The translations under genes were made by a program, and so were the position numbers. Source: Ulva prolifera (Eukaryota; Chlorophyta; Ulvophyceae; Ulvales; Ulvaceae). Taken from it: a stretch of 64,000 nt of DNA. The first letter of the stretch is position 1. The number at the start of each line of letters is the position of its first letter. The notes beneath the pieces were generated by a model. That model searched no databases. It was given only the letters and a program-made list of their open reading frames with translations, and was not told the origin of the DNA. Positions 37,101 to 47,300 of this stretch are shown one piece after another. The DNA lies in the NCBI GenBank assembly GCA_023078555.1, contig CM041204.1:4370430-4434429 (forward strand), read 5' to 3'.

Positions 37101-38421
37101 CGTTTGCTGCGCCGGTGATGGAATTTCTGGGCGTGGTGGGTGTCGCGTGCGTGGGTGTCTCGGTGTTTGCTTCGTGTGTTTGCTTCTTTCGCGGCGCTGC
37201 CCGCCTTGCTGCCTTTGTCCTTGTGACACACCGGCGACAACAGGACCGCTACGGAAGTTGCCGCAGTGTGCCGCTACATCCCCAGCACGGCCGCAGCTGG
37301 CTCGTTGATGGCGCAACGCCGTACAAATACCGAAAAAGCGTGACTGTGTATGTGTACATGTGTACTGGCATCAGCCCAGTAGCACAGGCAGCGCGGCCAG
37401 CCCCTGATCCCGCCGGGGACCGCCACCCCCACATGCATGTCGCTCGTCAGCAGCCTGTGCCATGGGGTCGTGGTCAGGCCTTGACCCTGGGATGCCATGC
37501 GTGCTGACATCACCCCATTCCCATGCAAAGCGCACATGCCCCGTTTGAAGTACAATCGCAGCGTCACCAGCAGGCTTGAAATTCTTCATTGGAGTTGTAC
37601 TGGGCACGCGCCAGGCGTGTCCCGAGTGGCGCTGGACGCTCTTCATGCATGCGGCAGGCGAGCCTGATATGTTGCCCGGCGCTGCAGCGATTCTACCGAT
37701 TACGGCAAATTCTGCCATCCACGAATGCGGAAGGAAATGCCCCGGGCAATGCCCGGGCCGATTATCTCAAAGGAGTCGCCGCGTGCGCACGCAGACACAT
37801 ATGCATGGTCGTCGGGTCGGAGCGCATAAGCGGCTGAAAAGCCCAGGTGCTCATGACACAATGCTGCAATGCAATTGGAGCAGCACAAGGCACACGGTCA
37901 TCAAACAACGCACTGCGGGCGCGCTCTCCGGAGATCGGCTGAGTCGTCGCCGTCTGAACAGATCCAGAGAGATCTCGAGTGGTCCGTGAGCGCCGCGCAA
38001 CTGGCATCATGCGGTGGACTTTTTTCATGAGAAGTTACAACGTGCATGGAACTACCTTCCTGAAACGGTGAAAGCGGGTCCATGGACAGTTGGCGCAAGC
38101 CAAACGAATGCATGCATGGACGACCCACGGCTACGTAGTGACGCGGACGCATGCACACGCGCGCAGCTAGCGCACTTCGTCACACGAGCCTCGGCACAGA
38201 CATGCAGCACACGGTCTCATGAACGAGCGGGGACGTAGGTCTGCACCTGACTTGCCATCTGTTTGATGACCAACCACTGTGACAATGGGGATGTTGATTG
38301 GGATGTGTGTTTGCTGTCCTAGGCGATGCAAGCCGCTGTAAACTTCGTACAGCTTGGTCAGCTCGGTCGAGCTGAGGTCCATTCCGCCCCATGCGGCTGC
38401 TTGCTTGCGCGTACCTTGCAT
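31140..38421 (-). CDS. DRP5B: DRP5B/ARC5-type dynamin-related GTPase
   Basis: Exons (minus): 38421-38247, 36553-36269, 36107-35941, 35086-34881, 34442-34232, 33903-33844, 33330-33083, 32755-32526, 32163-31973, 31910-31599, 31274-31140; phases agree throughout, about 739 residues. The GTPase domain shows IVTVVGHQTDGKS (G1), LIEALMGFQFNDVGGGTKTR with the dynamin-specific GGGTKTRRP, YKHCPNLMIIDTPG (G3), NLCLEDASDW, and TVLVATKFDTQ (G4, TKxD), then APFFTSVPSGRVGSG. The stalk follows (LGVSNVRRFLETELLRRY, GDRQLYGGAQYFRVLDEF, KAERAFAPLLPQLGERV), then a GED-like coiled coil (FNYKLLLQMQDGLSEYL, ALDAELQDMQQLKSTFGD). The residues match plant ARC5/DRP5B, which constricts dividing chloroplasts and peroxisomes from the cytosolic side. 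The P-loop HQTDGKS differs from the usual DQSSGKS. Intron 1 (36554-38246) holds a LINE scrap. The sister class DRP5A is the main alternative. Confidence 0.9.
35112..35180 (+). repeat. SINE-like fragment in a DRP5B intron
   Basis: ggcatatgtggtcccgtt, then caatgtcc and aggatacggctcag, matching 41235-41287 with scattered mismatches. It lies antisense in the intron between DRP5B exons 3 and 4, just upstream (gene sense) of the exon 4 acceptor. Confidence 0.7.
37096..37226 (+). mobile_element. LINE family A 3'-end insertion in DRP5B intron 1
   Basis: About 131 bp ending gcctttgtccttgtga, closely similar to 8400-8524. It is flanked by a 15-bp direct repeat with one mismatch (cacaccggcgRcaac) at 37081-37095 and 37227-37241. 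It is antisense to the host gene. Confidence 0.75.
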
Positions 38422-39056
38422 CAGCCGGTACTACAACGTAATTACGAGTAGATGGTCAACTGCAGAGACCCCCAGGCGCAGCGGCGAGCAGACCGGAATT
38501 GCAGGCAGAGTCAAGGCGATGACTTTGGAAAGGCAGCAGTCAAGTTAGCGGATGCTCAAATCTGATCACATCATGATCAATCGGATGATCATCGTCTGGA
38601 CGTTTCGTTTGTGTACTGGTGCAGCCGCTTTCAAAGCCGGTCGTGCAGCAAAGCTTTTCAGCTTCGGTCTGGACAGCAACAAGCTGACGCTGCACGCATA
38701 CACACGTAATGATTACTCCTGTGGTATGTTGCATGCGCATGTGCGCATGCACACAGCGCCAGTTGGCAGTAGCAACATGTACGGCTGACATTTCTTCATA
38801 GAGGAGAACAAGACGTCGCGAACGCGGTTGCGTACTGCACTATGATCTCAACATGAAACTATTTTCGTCATCTGCAGAGTGCATTCTCTGTGCGGTCCAA
38901 GCCCTGGATTTGCACGCACTGAGGGTGTCTGCGCATGCACAAGGCATGCATTGTGTGGCTGCCCACGGCGCTCCCTGCCTCTCTGACTTTGTCATAGCAT
39001 GCACGTCATAGCATGCACAATCTGAGGTAGAAAGGTCACTGTATGACTCAAGTCAC
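38422..39056. other. Region 5' of the DRP5B gene
   Basis: It should hold the DRP5B promoter. One plus-strand frame (38552-38788) contains AKLFSFGLDSNKLTLHAYT but has no supporting splice sites or domain. Confidence 0.4.
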
Positions 39057-39508
39057 CTGAAGATCGTGGTCTTGGCCTTGGCAAGGCGAAAGGCAAATTG
39101 TTCTTCTGTTCAACCTTTGGCACCTCAGGCTCTTGATCCCTCCACGGAAAAGAGTCAGGTGCTATATGTGTAGGTGCTATATGTGTCTGCAGGCCAACCT
39201 CCAGCACCTTCTGATCCTCCCACTAGAAAAAGCATTGCGCTCATGATGTGCATCTTGCACCATTGCTGCTGCAATTGCTCCAGGCGCTAAAAAGACATAC
39301 ATGTGCAGACTGACTTGGGACAGGTCGCACATGCTATCTCCGGGAGATACTTGGAATGCTCCTTTGTCTCACGGCTTGATGACAAACTATGTAGCTGTGC
39401 CACTCTCAAGAGTCCTGGAAGCATTTGTAAAAGGCAGTGTCCAGTAGGTTCGATTATTAAGAATTCTTCAAAGATCTGAGCATATGCTGCTTCATCACTG
39501 GTCATCAC
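39057..39508 (-). CDS. Small unrecognised gene, at least three exon-like blocks
   Basis: Three minus-strand blocks look coding. The first is 39508 to about 39300 (SDEAAYAQIFEEFLIIEPTG, LPGLLRVAQLHSLSS). The second is about 39293-39237, after a tctttttag acceptor (RLEQLQQQWCKMHIMS). The third is 39222-39057, after a tttctag acceptor and ending at a GTGACT donor (DSFPWRDQEPEVPKVEQK, FALPRPRPRSS). Joining phases were not resolved. The third block contains an exact in-frame 15-bp duplication giving THIAP twice. No family is recognised, and the gene may continue in either direction. Confidence 0.4.
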
Positions 39509-39675
39509 ACAGCAGACGGCGCTACCTGTGTCATGCAGCCACCAGTATGAGCAAGCGGGATTGCTGCACTGAAAGCAGTCCGCATGTACATTTAGTCTGA
39601 ACGTTTAGTCTGAAGGACAGCAGCAGCCTGGGCTGAGCCCGGAGCTGTTTGCATTGGTGGGGCATGGCACGAGTC

Positions 39676-39854
39676 GCGAAGGTGTGGCCCTCATGGTCAC
39701 CTCCTAGCTGCTTGCTTCATATGTGTCACAGTGAGCGAAGGTGTGGCCCTCATGGTCACCTCCTAGCTGCTTGCTTCATATGTGTCACAGTGAGCGAAGG
39801 TGTGGCCCTCATGGTCACCTCCTAGCTGCTTGCTTCATATGTGTCACAGTGAGC
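39676..39854. repeat. Three tandem copies of a 59-bp unit
   Basis: Units start at 39676, 39735 and 39794 (gcgaaggtgtggccctcatg ... catatgtgtcacagtga) with an exact 59-bp period. All three appear identical over their full length. It sits upstream of the small minus-strand gene. Confidence 0.95.
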
Positions 39855-41054
39855 AATTAGGCGACACAATCCTGACTAGCTTCACTTCCCTGCACAGTCT
39901 AGAGCAATGCAACCTGTACAAGTCTCATGGTGCACCCCACTTGATCAATGGGCTTGCATGTAATGTACACTCTGCACACGCGCCTACATCATCACAGTAT
40001 TCATGCAAACAACACAAACCACAGCTCTAACTGTTGCGCATACCAATGCCGATGCCAAAGTCCTTGATTGCCTGTCTGGCAAAGTCACTATCGCACGTGG
40101 CAGTCCCAAGGGCTGCACCAGGTGGCATGCCGTCGCCGCATCAGATCATACCAGAGTCGTTCTTGTCAGTTTTCCGCAGCAGGCCTCCAGGCGCCTGCAG
40201 CCACCAGCGACGGGAGGGGGCCCGAGGGTGCGTGTGCGGGCACTGTGTGTGCTCGGCGGGGGCCAGGCGGTGCTGTGCACACGTGATGCGGTGGCTGGCC
40301 GCACGGGCAGCATGTGCGCCACGGTCTGCCTCGGGGTCGGCTAGGAGCATGCGGGTGTGTACCTGTACGAGTTTGTGGACGATTGGGGAGATATCTCGAG
40401 GGTTGGGGAGCAAACCGCGGATTCGGAGGGTGGTCCCCACGGGAACAGCCCAAATCGGCGATATGGCGCCCTTTTCCCCAATGGTCCGAGATAAATGACG
40501 CATCCTGTTCATTCAACACAAACCATACTTGAAATGTTCCCCAATTGACCAGATTCGTCGTCGATTTTGCGCGCCCTCACTGGGACCACTTTGTATCGGG
40601 AGTGCATGGCCCCCTGTACCTGTAGGGGGTATTTGATTGTCTACTGCAAGGGCAAAGGCGGCGAGGCCTAGGGGTACCACTGCAAAACCAGCAAGCAGCA
40701 CAATCGAGAACAGGTTCACCAGTCCAGCACAATGCACCCAAGCCACGGCCAGCAGCTCGCGTGAAATTAGTTCATCTCCTGCACTGAGCCAAGGAATCTG
40801 CGACTGGCACCAGCAGATACCCGCGCGCCCAAACCACAGCACACAAACACCACCACCCCAACACACACGTGAAGCAACCCACCGGGACACCCACGAAGCC
40901 GCACCCGAGGCGGCCCCCCACCTGTATCCTTGTAACACCCGAGCCGGCCCCCCACCGTGGCGACACTGCCCGGCCGGGCCTCGTGTCACAGGGGGCCCCC
41001 CTCTGACCCGGGCCCCAGGCCGCAGACCCCTCGCCCATGTACGCTACACGGGTC
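39855..41054. other. No firm gene; repeat-like GC-rich sequence
   Basis: Frames on both strands are low-complexity. The stretch 40800-40990 is CA/CCC-rich and contains tccttgtaacac, resembling a rearranged LINE family A end, but its orientation is inconsistent. Nothing else is recognisable. Confidence 0.4.
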
Positions 41055-41287
41055 CAATGGGTTGAGGACGGATTAAAAGCTACCCCCTCCGTTTCAGGAG
41101 GTCGTGGGTTCGATTCTGCGTGCGCTTTGGGGAGTCGAAACGGCCATACGTGACCACCTCGCTGAGCACAGGAGGAGGCCCTGTGAGTTGCGTACGGTCG
41201 TCTGAGGGGGGTTGCCAGGTGGTTTACCCCTTCGGCATATGTGGTCCCGTTAATTCGGAGTTGTCAATGTCCAATAGGATACGGCTC

Positions 41288-41373
41288 AGTTACAAAAGAG
41301 TGAATCCGCGGGAGAAAACAAACATCGAAACCGAATCGCATCCGAGTCAACACCAACATACCCTCACACACAC
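41288..41373 (-). mobile_element. LINE family B 3' end inserted in the SINE
   Basis: Reverse complement of the family B terminus (ending cattcactcttttgtaa on the minus strand, with the conserved gattcggtttc-type block). It is flanked by exact 12-bp repeats aggatacggctc at 41276-41287 and 41374-41385. Confidence 0.8.
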
Positions 41374-41385
41374 AGGATACGGCTC

Positions 41386-42652
41386 TGGGGTGTGCTCCCT
41401 GTGTCACGCCTGCCCCCGACGCTGGCCCAACCCCCACCCCGGCTGAGCCCGGAGCGGCGCCGCCAGCGACGCCGGCGGCGGCGGGCGACGAGCATGACGC
41501 CCCTGACCCTCAACGGCCTCTGGCGGCCGGGCAGCGTTTGCGGCGATCGGACAACGCCCGGAGTGCCCCTTCAGCTCCTCCTCCCCGGTCGCGCAGAGGC
41601 GCTCAGCGCGGTGACATTCTCGCGTTCTTCCCTGGCTCGCCGGTAATTGGCGACATGTGCGTGTCTCACCCGCTGGCTGGCTCGAATGTTCGCTCCGCGG
41701 CAACCTGTGACGGCGCCGCCGCGACGTAGTCCGACCAGCGAAAGCGCGACAAATACGGCCGGGCGGGCTCCGGCGCCTTCACCCTGGTGCCACTCTCTCA
41801 CGAGACATATGGGAGGATTGGCCCTGCCGCGTTCGCCTTCCTGAACCGGCTCGCCGACCTTGCTGCAGGTTCGGGCGCCGCCTCCCGGCGGCTGTTCTTG
41901 GAGAATGCGATGCGCGACCTGTCCACGACGCTGTGCCGCGCGGTGGCTCGGCAGGTGCATGCCGCTGCCCCGCTGATGGCGCGTCATGCGGGCAAAGCTG
42001 TTTTGACGGGGCTGGCAGTCCCGTCCGATGACCTCACGCCGCTCACAGGCCACCCGGCCTGAGTGGCGCTGCGCGCCCGCCCGGGCTGCGTGGTGGGCAG
42101 TCGCCGCTGCGTGCGCGCTCGCAGCCTCGTCCACTTTGTTGTGATGGCGGCTTAGGCGTGCCGAGTTTCTCTGGTGTCTTCCCCGTGCGCCTGCTTGTTG
42201 CCCGCCGTTGGAACACAGCCGGGTGGTTTGGGCGGGCTGGGCTGGACTTTGGGGGTTACGGGTGTGGGTTTGCGGGCGGGCGGGGTGGTGTGCGAGGGCT
42301 GGGCTTGGGGGGTTGTGCTGGGGGAGGCGGGGGCCTCCCCGGGTTGGGGGTTTTTGTTGCGGTCTCGCTGTTTGTTTGCTGGTCGGCCTTGGCTGCTTGT
42401 GCTTCCGGGTCTCGTGCGCCTGGCTGGTGGGCGGGGTTCGGCTGGGGGTGGGCGTGTGGGTGTGGGCGTGTGTGTGGCTGTGTGGCTGTGTGGCTGTGTG
42501 GCTGTGTGGCTGTGTGGCTGTGTCCGGCGAGGGTGCTGCCGTTGCGTGGGTGTTTTGGTGTGAGCTTCGTGTGGCTTGCTGCGTGGTGTGCGGTTCCCCT
42601 GGTTCTTGCTTGCGGTGCTACCTGCCTCGCTTGCTTTGTCCTTGTAACACAC
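41386..42652 (+). mobile_element. LINE family A, 5'-truncated, with ORF2 C-terminus
   Basis: One frame (about 41538-42062) encodes the C-terminal part of a non-LTR retrotransposon protein: GDILAFFPGSPVIGDMCVSH, then an in-frame TAG at 41727-41729, SDQRKRDKYG, TLVPLSHETYGRIGPAAF, FLNRLADLAAGSG, RLFLENAMRDLSTTLCRAV, and a stop after TPLTGHPA. The GDI...D...K-Y spacing resembles a restriction-like endonuclease core (as in R2-type LINEs), but this is tentative. The GT-rich 3' UTR ends ctttgtccttgtaacac. Flanking 12-bp repeats aggatacggctc lie at 41374-41385 and 42653-42664. The internal stop and truncation make it dead. Confidence 0.8.
42472..42528 (+). repeat. 8-bp microsatellite (ctgtgtgg)n in the LINE 3' UTR
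   Basis: About six consecutive ctgtgtgg units within the LINE family A 3' UTR. Confidence 0.85.
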
Positions 42653-42702
42653 AGGATACGGCTCAGTAAATTCAGATTTACTTTACTTTACTTTACTTAA
42701 CA

Positions 42703-42859
42703 CACAAGTTCACTCTGTGCTACAGGAGCGCAAGCGGGATCAGACGAACACGACACAGGGATGTCTTCCGAGTTTGCACTGGTTCATACTGCATTCCAAA
42801 CTGGCGCGAACATGCTTCGAGCGTTCGAATTGAGGTCCGTGGGAGGATCGCAAGCTAAT
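42703..42859. other. Short unassigned stretch
   Basis: No gene or repeat recognised between the SINE tail and the LINE B target duplication. Confidence 0.5.
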
Positions 42860-42880
42860 GGTTACGTATTCATGATATGC

Positions 42881-43590
42881 CTCACTCACAACTCAGTCCG
42901 GCAGGATCGCGTCCTCCAGGCCCGCATCATACCGCAACCCCTGCTCCCGAGAGATGACAAGCCCAGACTTCCGATACATATCCGCATTGCCATGCTGCAA
43001 TGACACCGACAACACCCGCAGCGCCCACTGGACAAACGCGCCTTTGGAGATGCGCCCACTGGCAGCGGCCACATCCCCCAACTGACCGACGAACCGGCAG
43101 CCTTGCCCATGAAGCCACACGATTCGACTGCAAACGGAACAAACCGGAACGCGGCATGGTCAGGCACGTCCCGCCGGAAGCGGTCCCGCTTCCTGTCCTC
43201 CGCCCGCTCCGCCGTCGCACCCGTACGTAGACGTCTCCCGCGCCGCAGCGGCCACGTACGAGGCCGCCGGCGCATGTGTGACCACGACGTCCACGGCCGC
43301 CATCTCCAGGCGCGGCATGACCACGACGATGTCCCCGCGGCGATTCAGCTCCACACCCGCGCGCGCCCCTCGCGAGGGCACGGTAGAGCGGCTCCAGGGC
43401 AGACTGCAGTCCGGCGTAAGAGGCGACCAGGCGCAAGGCACGAGCCAGGTACCTAACGTCATCATGGCGCATCTGGGTCTCCTTTGCCACCTTCTTGCAG
43501 ATCATGGCATGGTCTGGTTCGGCGGCAACACCTGCACTGCATTTGCACGGAGGGGGGGGGGGACGTCCGTCGGTTACGTCGACGTCCGTC
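42881..43590 (-). mobile_element. LINE family B ORF2 C-terminus, 3' UTR missing
   Basis: On the minus strand two overlapping frames, separated by a frameshift near 43230, encode VELNRRGDIVVVMP, AAVDVVVTHAPAASYVAAAA, AEDRKRDRFRR, AFRFVPFAVESCG, and then, after another frameshift, FVQWALRVLSVSL and GLRYDAGLEDAILPD with a stop. It is the same protein family as LINE A. The element ends a few bases after its stop codon and lacks the usual 3' UTR and TGTAA end. A perfect 21-bp direct repeat flanks it (42860-42880 and 43591-43611, beginning ggttacgtattc). Confidence 0.8.
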
Positions 43591-43842
43591 GGTTACGTAT
43601 TCATGATATGCAGTTGATCAACTGCAGAGGACTAGGACTACGAGCTCCGAGTCGGAGTCAAAGGGCGCAGACAAACACGGCATAATTATAAGGAATCAGC
43701 GATTGCAAGGTGATTATTCATTCAATCGCGTGCACTATATTACAGAAGGTCATACGTCGACGTGCCAAAACGTGCATAGCCGGGGGCACAGATGAGCATG
43801 CGTGTGTGCATATGCATGCGTATGCGCCACTACATGCATGCG

Positions 43843-44004
43843 AGAGCAGGGGTTGCGGTATGATGCGGGCCTGGAGGACGCGATCCTGCCGGACTGAGTT
43901 GTGAGTGCGGTTGTAGTGTTCGTGTGTGTGTGAGTGTATGTTGATGTTGATGCGGATGAGATTCGGTTTCAGTGTTTGTTTTTTCCCGTTCACTCTTTTG
44001 TAAA
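43843..44004 (+). mobile_element. LINE family B 3' end (unit 1 only)
   Basis: It starts in the last codons of the LINE ORF (GLRYDAGLEDAILPD) and ends cccgttcactcttttgtaa. The 11-bp repeats acatgcatgcg at 43832-43842 and 44005-44015 flank it. Unit 2 has an uninterrupted site at 53632-53650. Confidence 0.85.
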
Positions 44005-44373
44005 ACATGCATGCGTGCGATGATCGCCATGGCGCGGGGTGCAGGCTAGCAGCTGCGCGCAGGCGCGCTTGCCAAATCGTATGCGGGCAAGGGGTCCTGG
44101 AATGTCTGTAGCTGTGTCCCGCGACTCTGCAGGTGTTTGTAGCCGCCATCTGTGTAATGCTTTCGAGCGCTATAGCTAACAATTGATGCCTTTGTCGCGA
44201 CGGCAATCTCCAATTGATTAATCAGTGCCAGCAACACCGTGACACGAGCTCGCGATCGGTTTTGTGTACATGTATATCCACTGCAGCGCTAGTTGAGACT
44301 GTGCCTGAATCCCGTCCTCTGCCGTGCATCAAACGCTGCCGTAGGTTCAAAATAGACAGGGTGAGCAGTCAAC

Positions 44374-47300
44374 ATGCTCTCCAAGTGGCTTGCAAGTCTC
44401 CTGCTCCTGGTGGCGCATGTGGCCGTGGGGTTGTGCGATGAAGAAGAGTACGACCTGCTACTCCCTGTCGGTGCGCTGCTCTCCTGGGACAGAAACTTGA
44501 GCGCTTAAGCGCTTGGGTCTGTAGCTAGCTTGCTTGAGCTGGCTAGGCCTATAGAGTACCTCGAAGTAATATTCGGTTTCAGTGTATAATTTTTCCCGTT
44601 CAATCTTTTGTAAACTACCGAAGTAATATTCCGCGGAGCTACTGGTGCCTCAGGCTGCCCAGTGGGCCTAGGCCTGGAGAATCCGGTGCTGCCGGACTGA
44701 GGTGCAGTGGTCTACAGTCCGTCTGAAAGTCAGGGGGTAAAATATGTTTGGAGAAATTCTCCACGCAAACGCGCGGCTTACGCCGCGCGTTTCCTCGTCG
44801 CCCACCGGAGTACCCCCGCGCCATCTCAGCAAACTGCGCGGAGCGCGAAAGCTTTGGGGTGCTTTATGAATATTCTGCTCTACATATAATGTTGTGACTT
44901 GTGCCAATAGGGCTGAGATGGAGGCTGAAGCTTCACTTATGTAAGTGGATCGCTTAAGTCAAGCTTGACTGAACTGCTTGCAAGTGGAGTGCCATGCACA
45001 GCGGGTAGAGTTGGTGTAAGGTTCAAGCATATGCAATTCTGCTTTTTCAAGTGTTTTTGCATGTGACAGCCTTTCTTCCGTCTCACTCCGCGCACCAAAA
45101 AAAGTGCACCCGACACCCCGAGCAGATTGAAAAGACAGAGCGGGTACTCCGATGTGAAAACCAGAGCGGATACTTCGATGTGAAAATCACACGATCACAC
45201 TGCAACCGCACGGATGAGAGTCTTTTGTGGTTTTCGTCTTCTCCCGTTCACTCTTCTGTAAAAATTGGTGCGCATGTCTCAGGCTGTTCACGTCGCAGTT
45301 GGTCATGCATGGTACCAAATATATATGGTACAATGTTCCGGGTACGACGTGCGCGATGTGCGCGACTGGCGACCAGCACAGGTTTGCAGTGTATGCATCC
45401 ATGTCGACCGAGTGAGCATTCGGTATGAGCACAGGTTCACAGCGCACCGCGTCCTCATGTGCACACCGAGCGGCATGACACACATGTTTAAACTTACGCA
45501 CGCACCCCCTAGCGCGAACGCGCCCAAGTATATATATCAACGCACCACTGGGACGTCTTCCGAAACAGAAATGTGTAAAATGTCCCATGCTAGTGCGGCA
45601 GGATCGCGATCCTGACTTTCATCTCAGCGTCAAGCCTCCGCAATTAATGCATATGCATGCCACGTGCGCTGCATGCAGACAGCGACAGCATCGCCCACTG
45701 CACGAATGCGCCTTGCGGTCTTTGCAGACGAGTGAATATACGCCCTTTCAATTGTGTATACGCCCGCTCGCGCGACGACAATGCAATTGCTGTTGTGGTG
45801 TAGCCAGCGCTGGCCACCACCCCATGGCTGCAGTGGCCACCGAGCCGCATGCGCACAGCAGACTTGCTCATCGAGGCCGATATCGATTGACTGACCACTG
45901 TCCCGGGGTTCGTAGACTGAGGAGTGGGCGCTGCTGTAGTCACCACGGTGTACACGGTGAGTGCGGTTGTTGTGTTCGTGTGTGTGTGAGTGTATGTTGA
46001 TGTTGATGCGGATGAGATTCGGTTTCAGTGTATGTTTTCTCCCGTTCACTCTTTTGTAACCCCCACAGTGTACACTCGTGGCCGTGTGTGACTCGGAGTG
46101 GCTGTTGATTCGGAACAGATCCTTTTGTTGTGTTTGCATGCCAAGTGTCTATGCCCGTTCACTCTTCTGTGACCACTGCCCCATGGCGGCTTGTAGCGCC
46201 ATCCGTGACAGACATGATCATCGGACGACGGTCACTCGTCTGAAACGGCTGCAGCTCAGCACGTGTACCCATGCATGAGTGTGTCCAATTGAGTCACAGG
46301 CCTTCACAGCTGTGCCCAGGTCACATGTACAGGCCAGAGCGGCGGGCCCGACATGGAACACCCCTTGAAACCTTGCCATCTCGGCCACCTATCGCTAGGC
46401 GCCATATCTCATGTCAGCCGTTGCCACCAGGCTGCTTGGCCGGCTCTGCCCAGCATGGCGTGCACACGAGATCGGTTCTAAGCAGAGTTGCATAAATACG
46501 CGTATCTTTCGATTTCGATACGTCTAATACGCGTATTCCATTTCTAACGCACTTTATCAGCGTATGGTACGCGCGTACGTTTCGGACTTGAGCGTTTTGG
46601 AGAGCCTAGAACTATGCACTGTGGTGAACCCCTATCCACAAGGCCAAAGAACGTTTTGAACATCACTTGAATTGCACTGCTGTTGAGGAATACACTTCTG
46701 CACTTGGTGGATGTATCACAATCACAAATTGCCAACATCCTGAAGATGTTTCGGATGTCTCTGAACAGGATTCTCAGAGTGATTGATGCTGCATGTGGCC
46801 TGTGAATGGCCTCGTAAACATCACTCTGCACATGCCATAGCATGATGAACCTTAGTAACCTGATCATCTGATTGACTGCTAGTTCACTGTACTGTTCTCT
46901 GCAATAGTGTTCCTAAGCACAGATGACATCGACCGTGGCGCTACCAAGTCTGGCCATCACCGGCGGAGGCAAGCCAGTGCTGTAGCCTATACAGCGTACT
47001 TTTCAACCCCCCCTGATTGGAGCCAACATACCATACGCGTATTTTTGCTTATCGTACTTCATCACGAAACGTACTAATGAAACGCTGGTTCCAAGTGACT
47101 GCATGGCCTGCCAGTGTGCACGTGGTAAGGTGTATGTAACTCTGGATATACTTAGCCGCATCCTGGAGAGGACATCGAACACTCTGAATGGACGGGACCA
47201 CGTGCACGTGCCGAAGGGGTACCAATCTTGTGGTTGCAATTAATTGTGCCATGGGTGCCACGGCCGGCACATGTGCTGCAGCCCTGGCGTATCCTGTTCC

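Larger units (their letters stand above)
41055..42702 (+). repeat. SINE-like element (tRNA-type head), split by two LINE insertions
   Basis: The head at 41060-41135 contains gtgggttcgattctg, a 10/11 match to the Pol III B box (GGTTCGANTCC), after a stem-like cctcc...gagg. The A box is weak. The body runs to aggatacggctc (41276-41287). The tail resumes at 42653 with aggatacggctcagtaaattc and finishes with a TTTAC run at 42702. The same tail occurs at 1919-1976, and the body-tail segment at 35112-35180. Everything from 41288 to 42652 is inserted retrotransposon. Confidence 0.65.

Noticed and set aside
39676-39854. CRISPR-like repeats
   Set aside because: The 59-bp units are contiguous with no spacers, and the context is eukaryotic.
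46544-46867. Minus-strand 107-codon ORF conserved in both units
   Set aside because: Identity is explained by the recent duplication; it sits inside the inverted-repeat element and shows no transposase motif.
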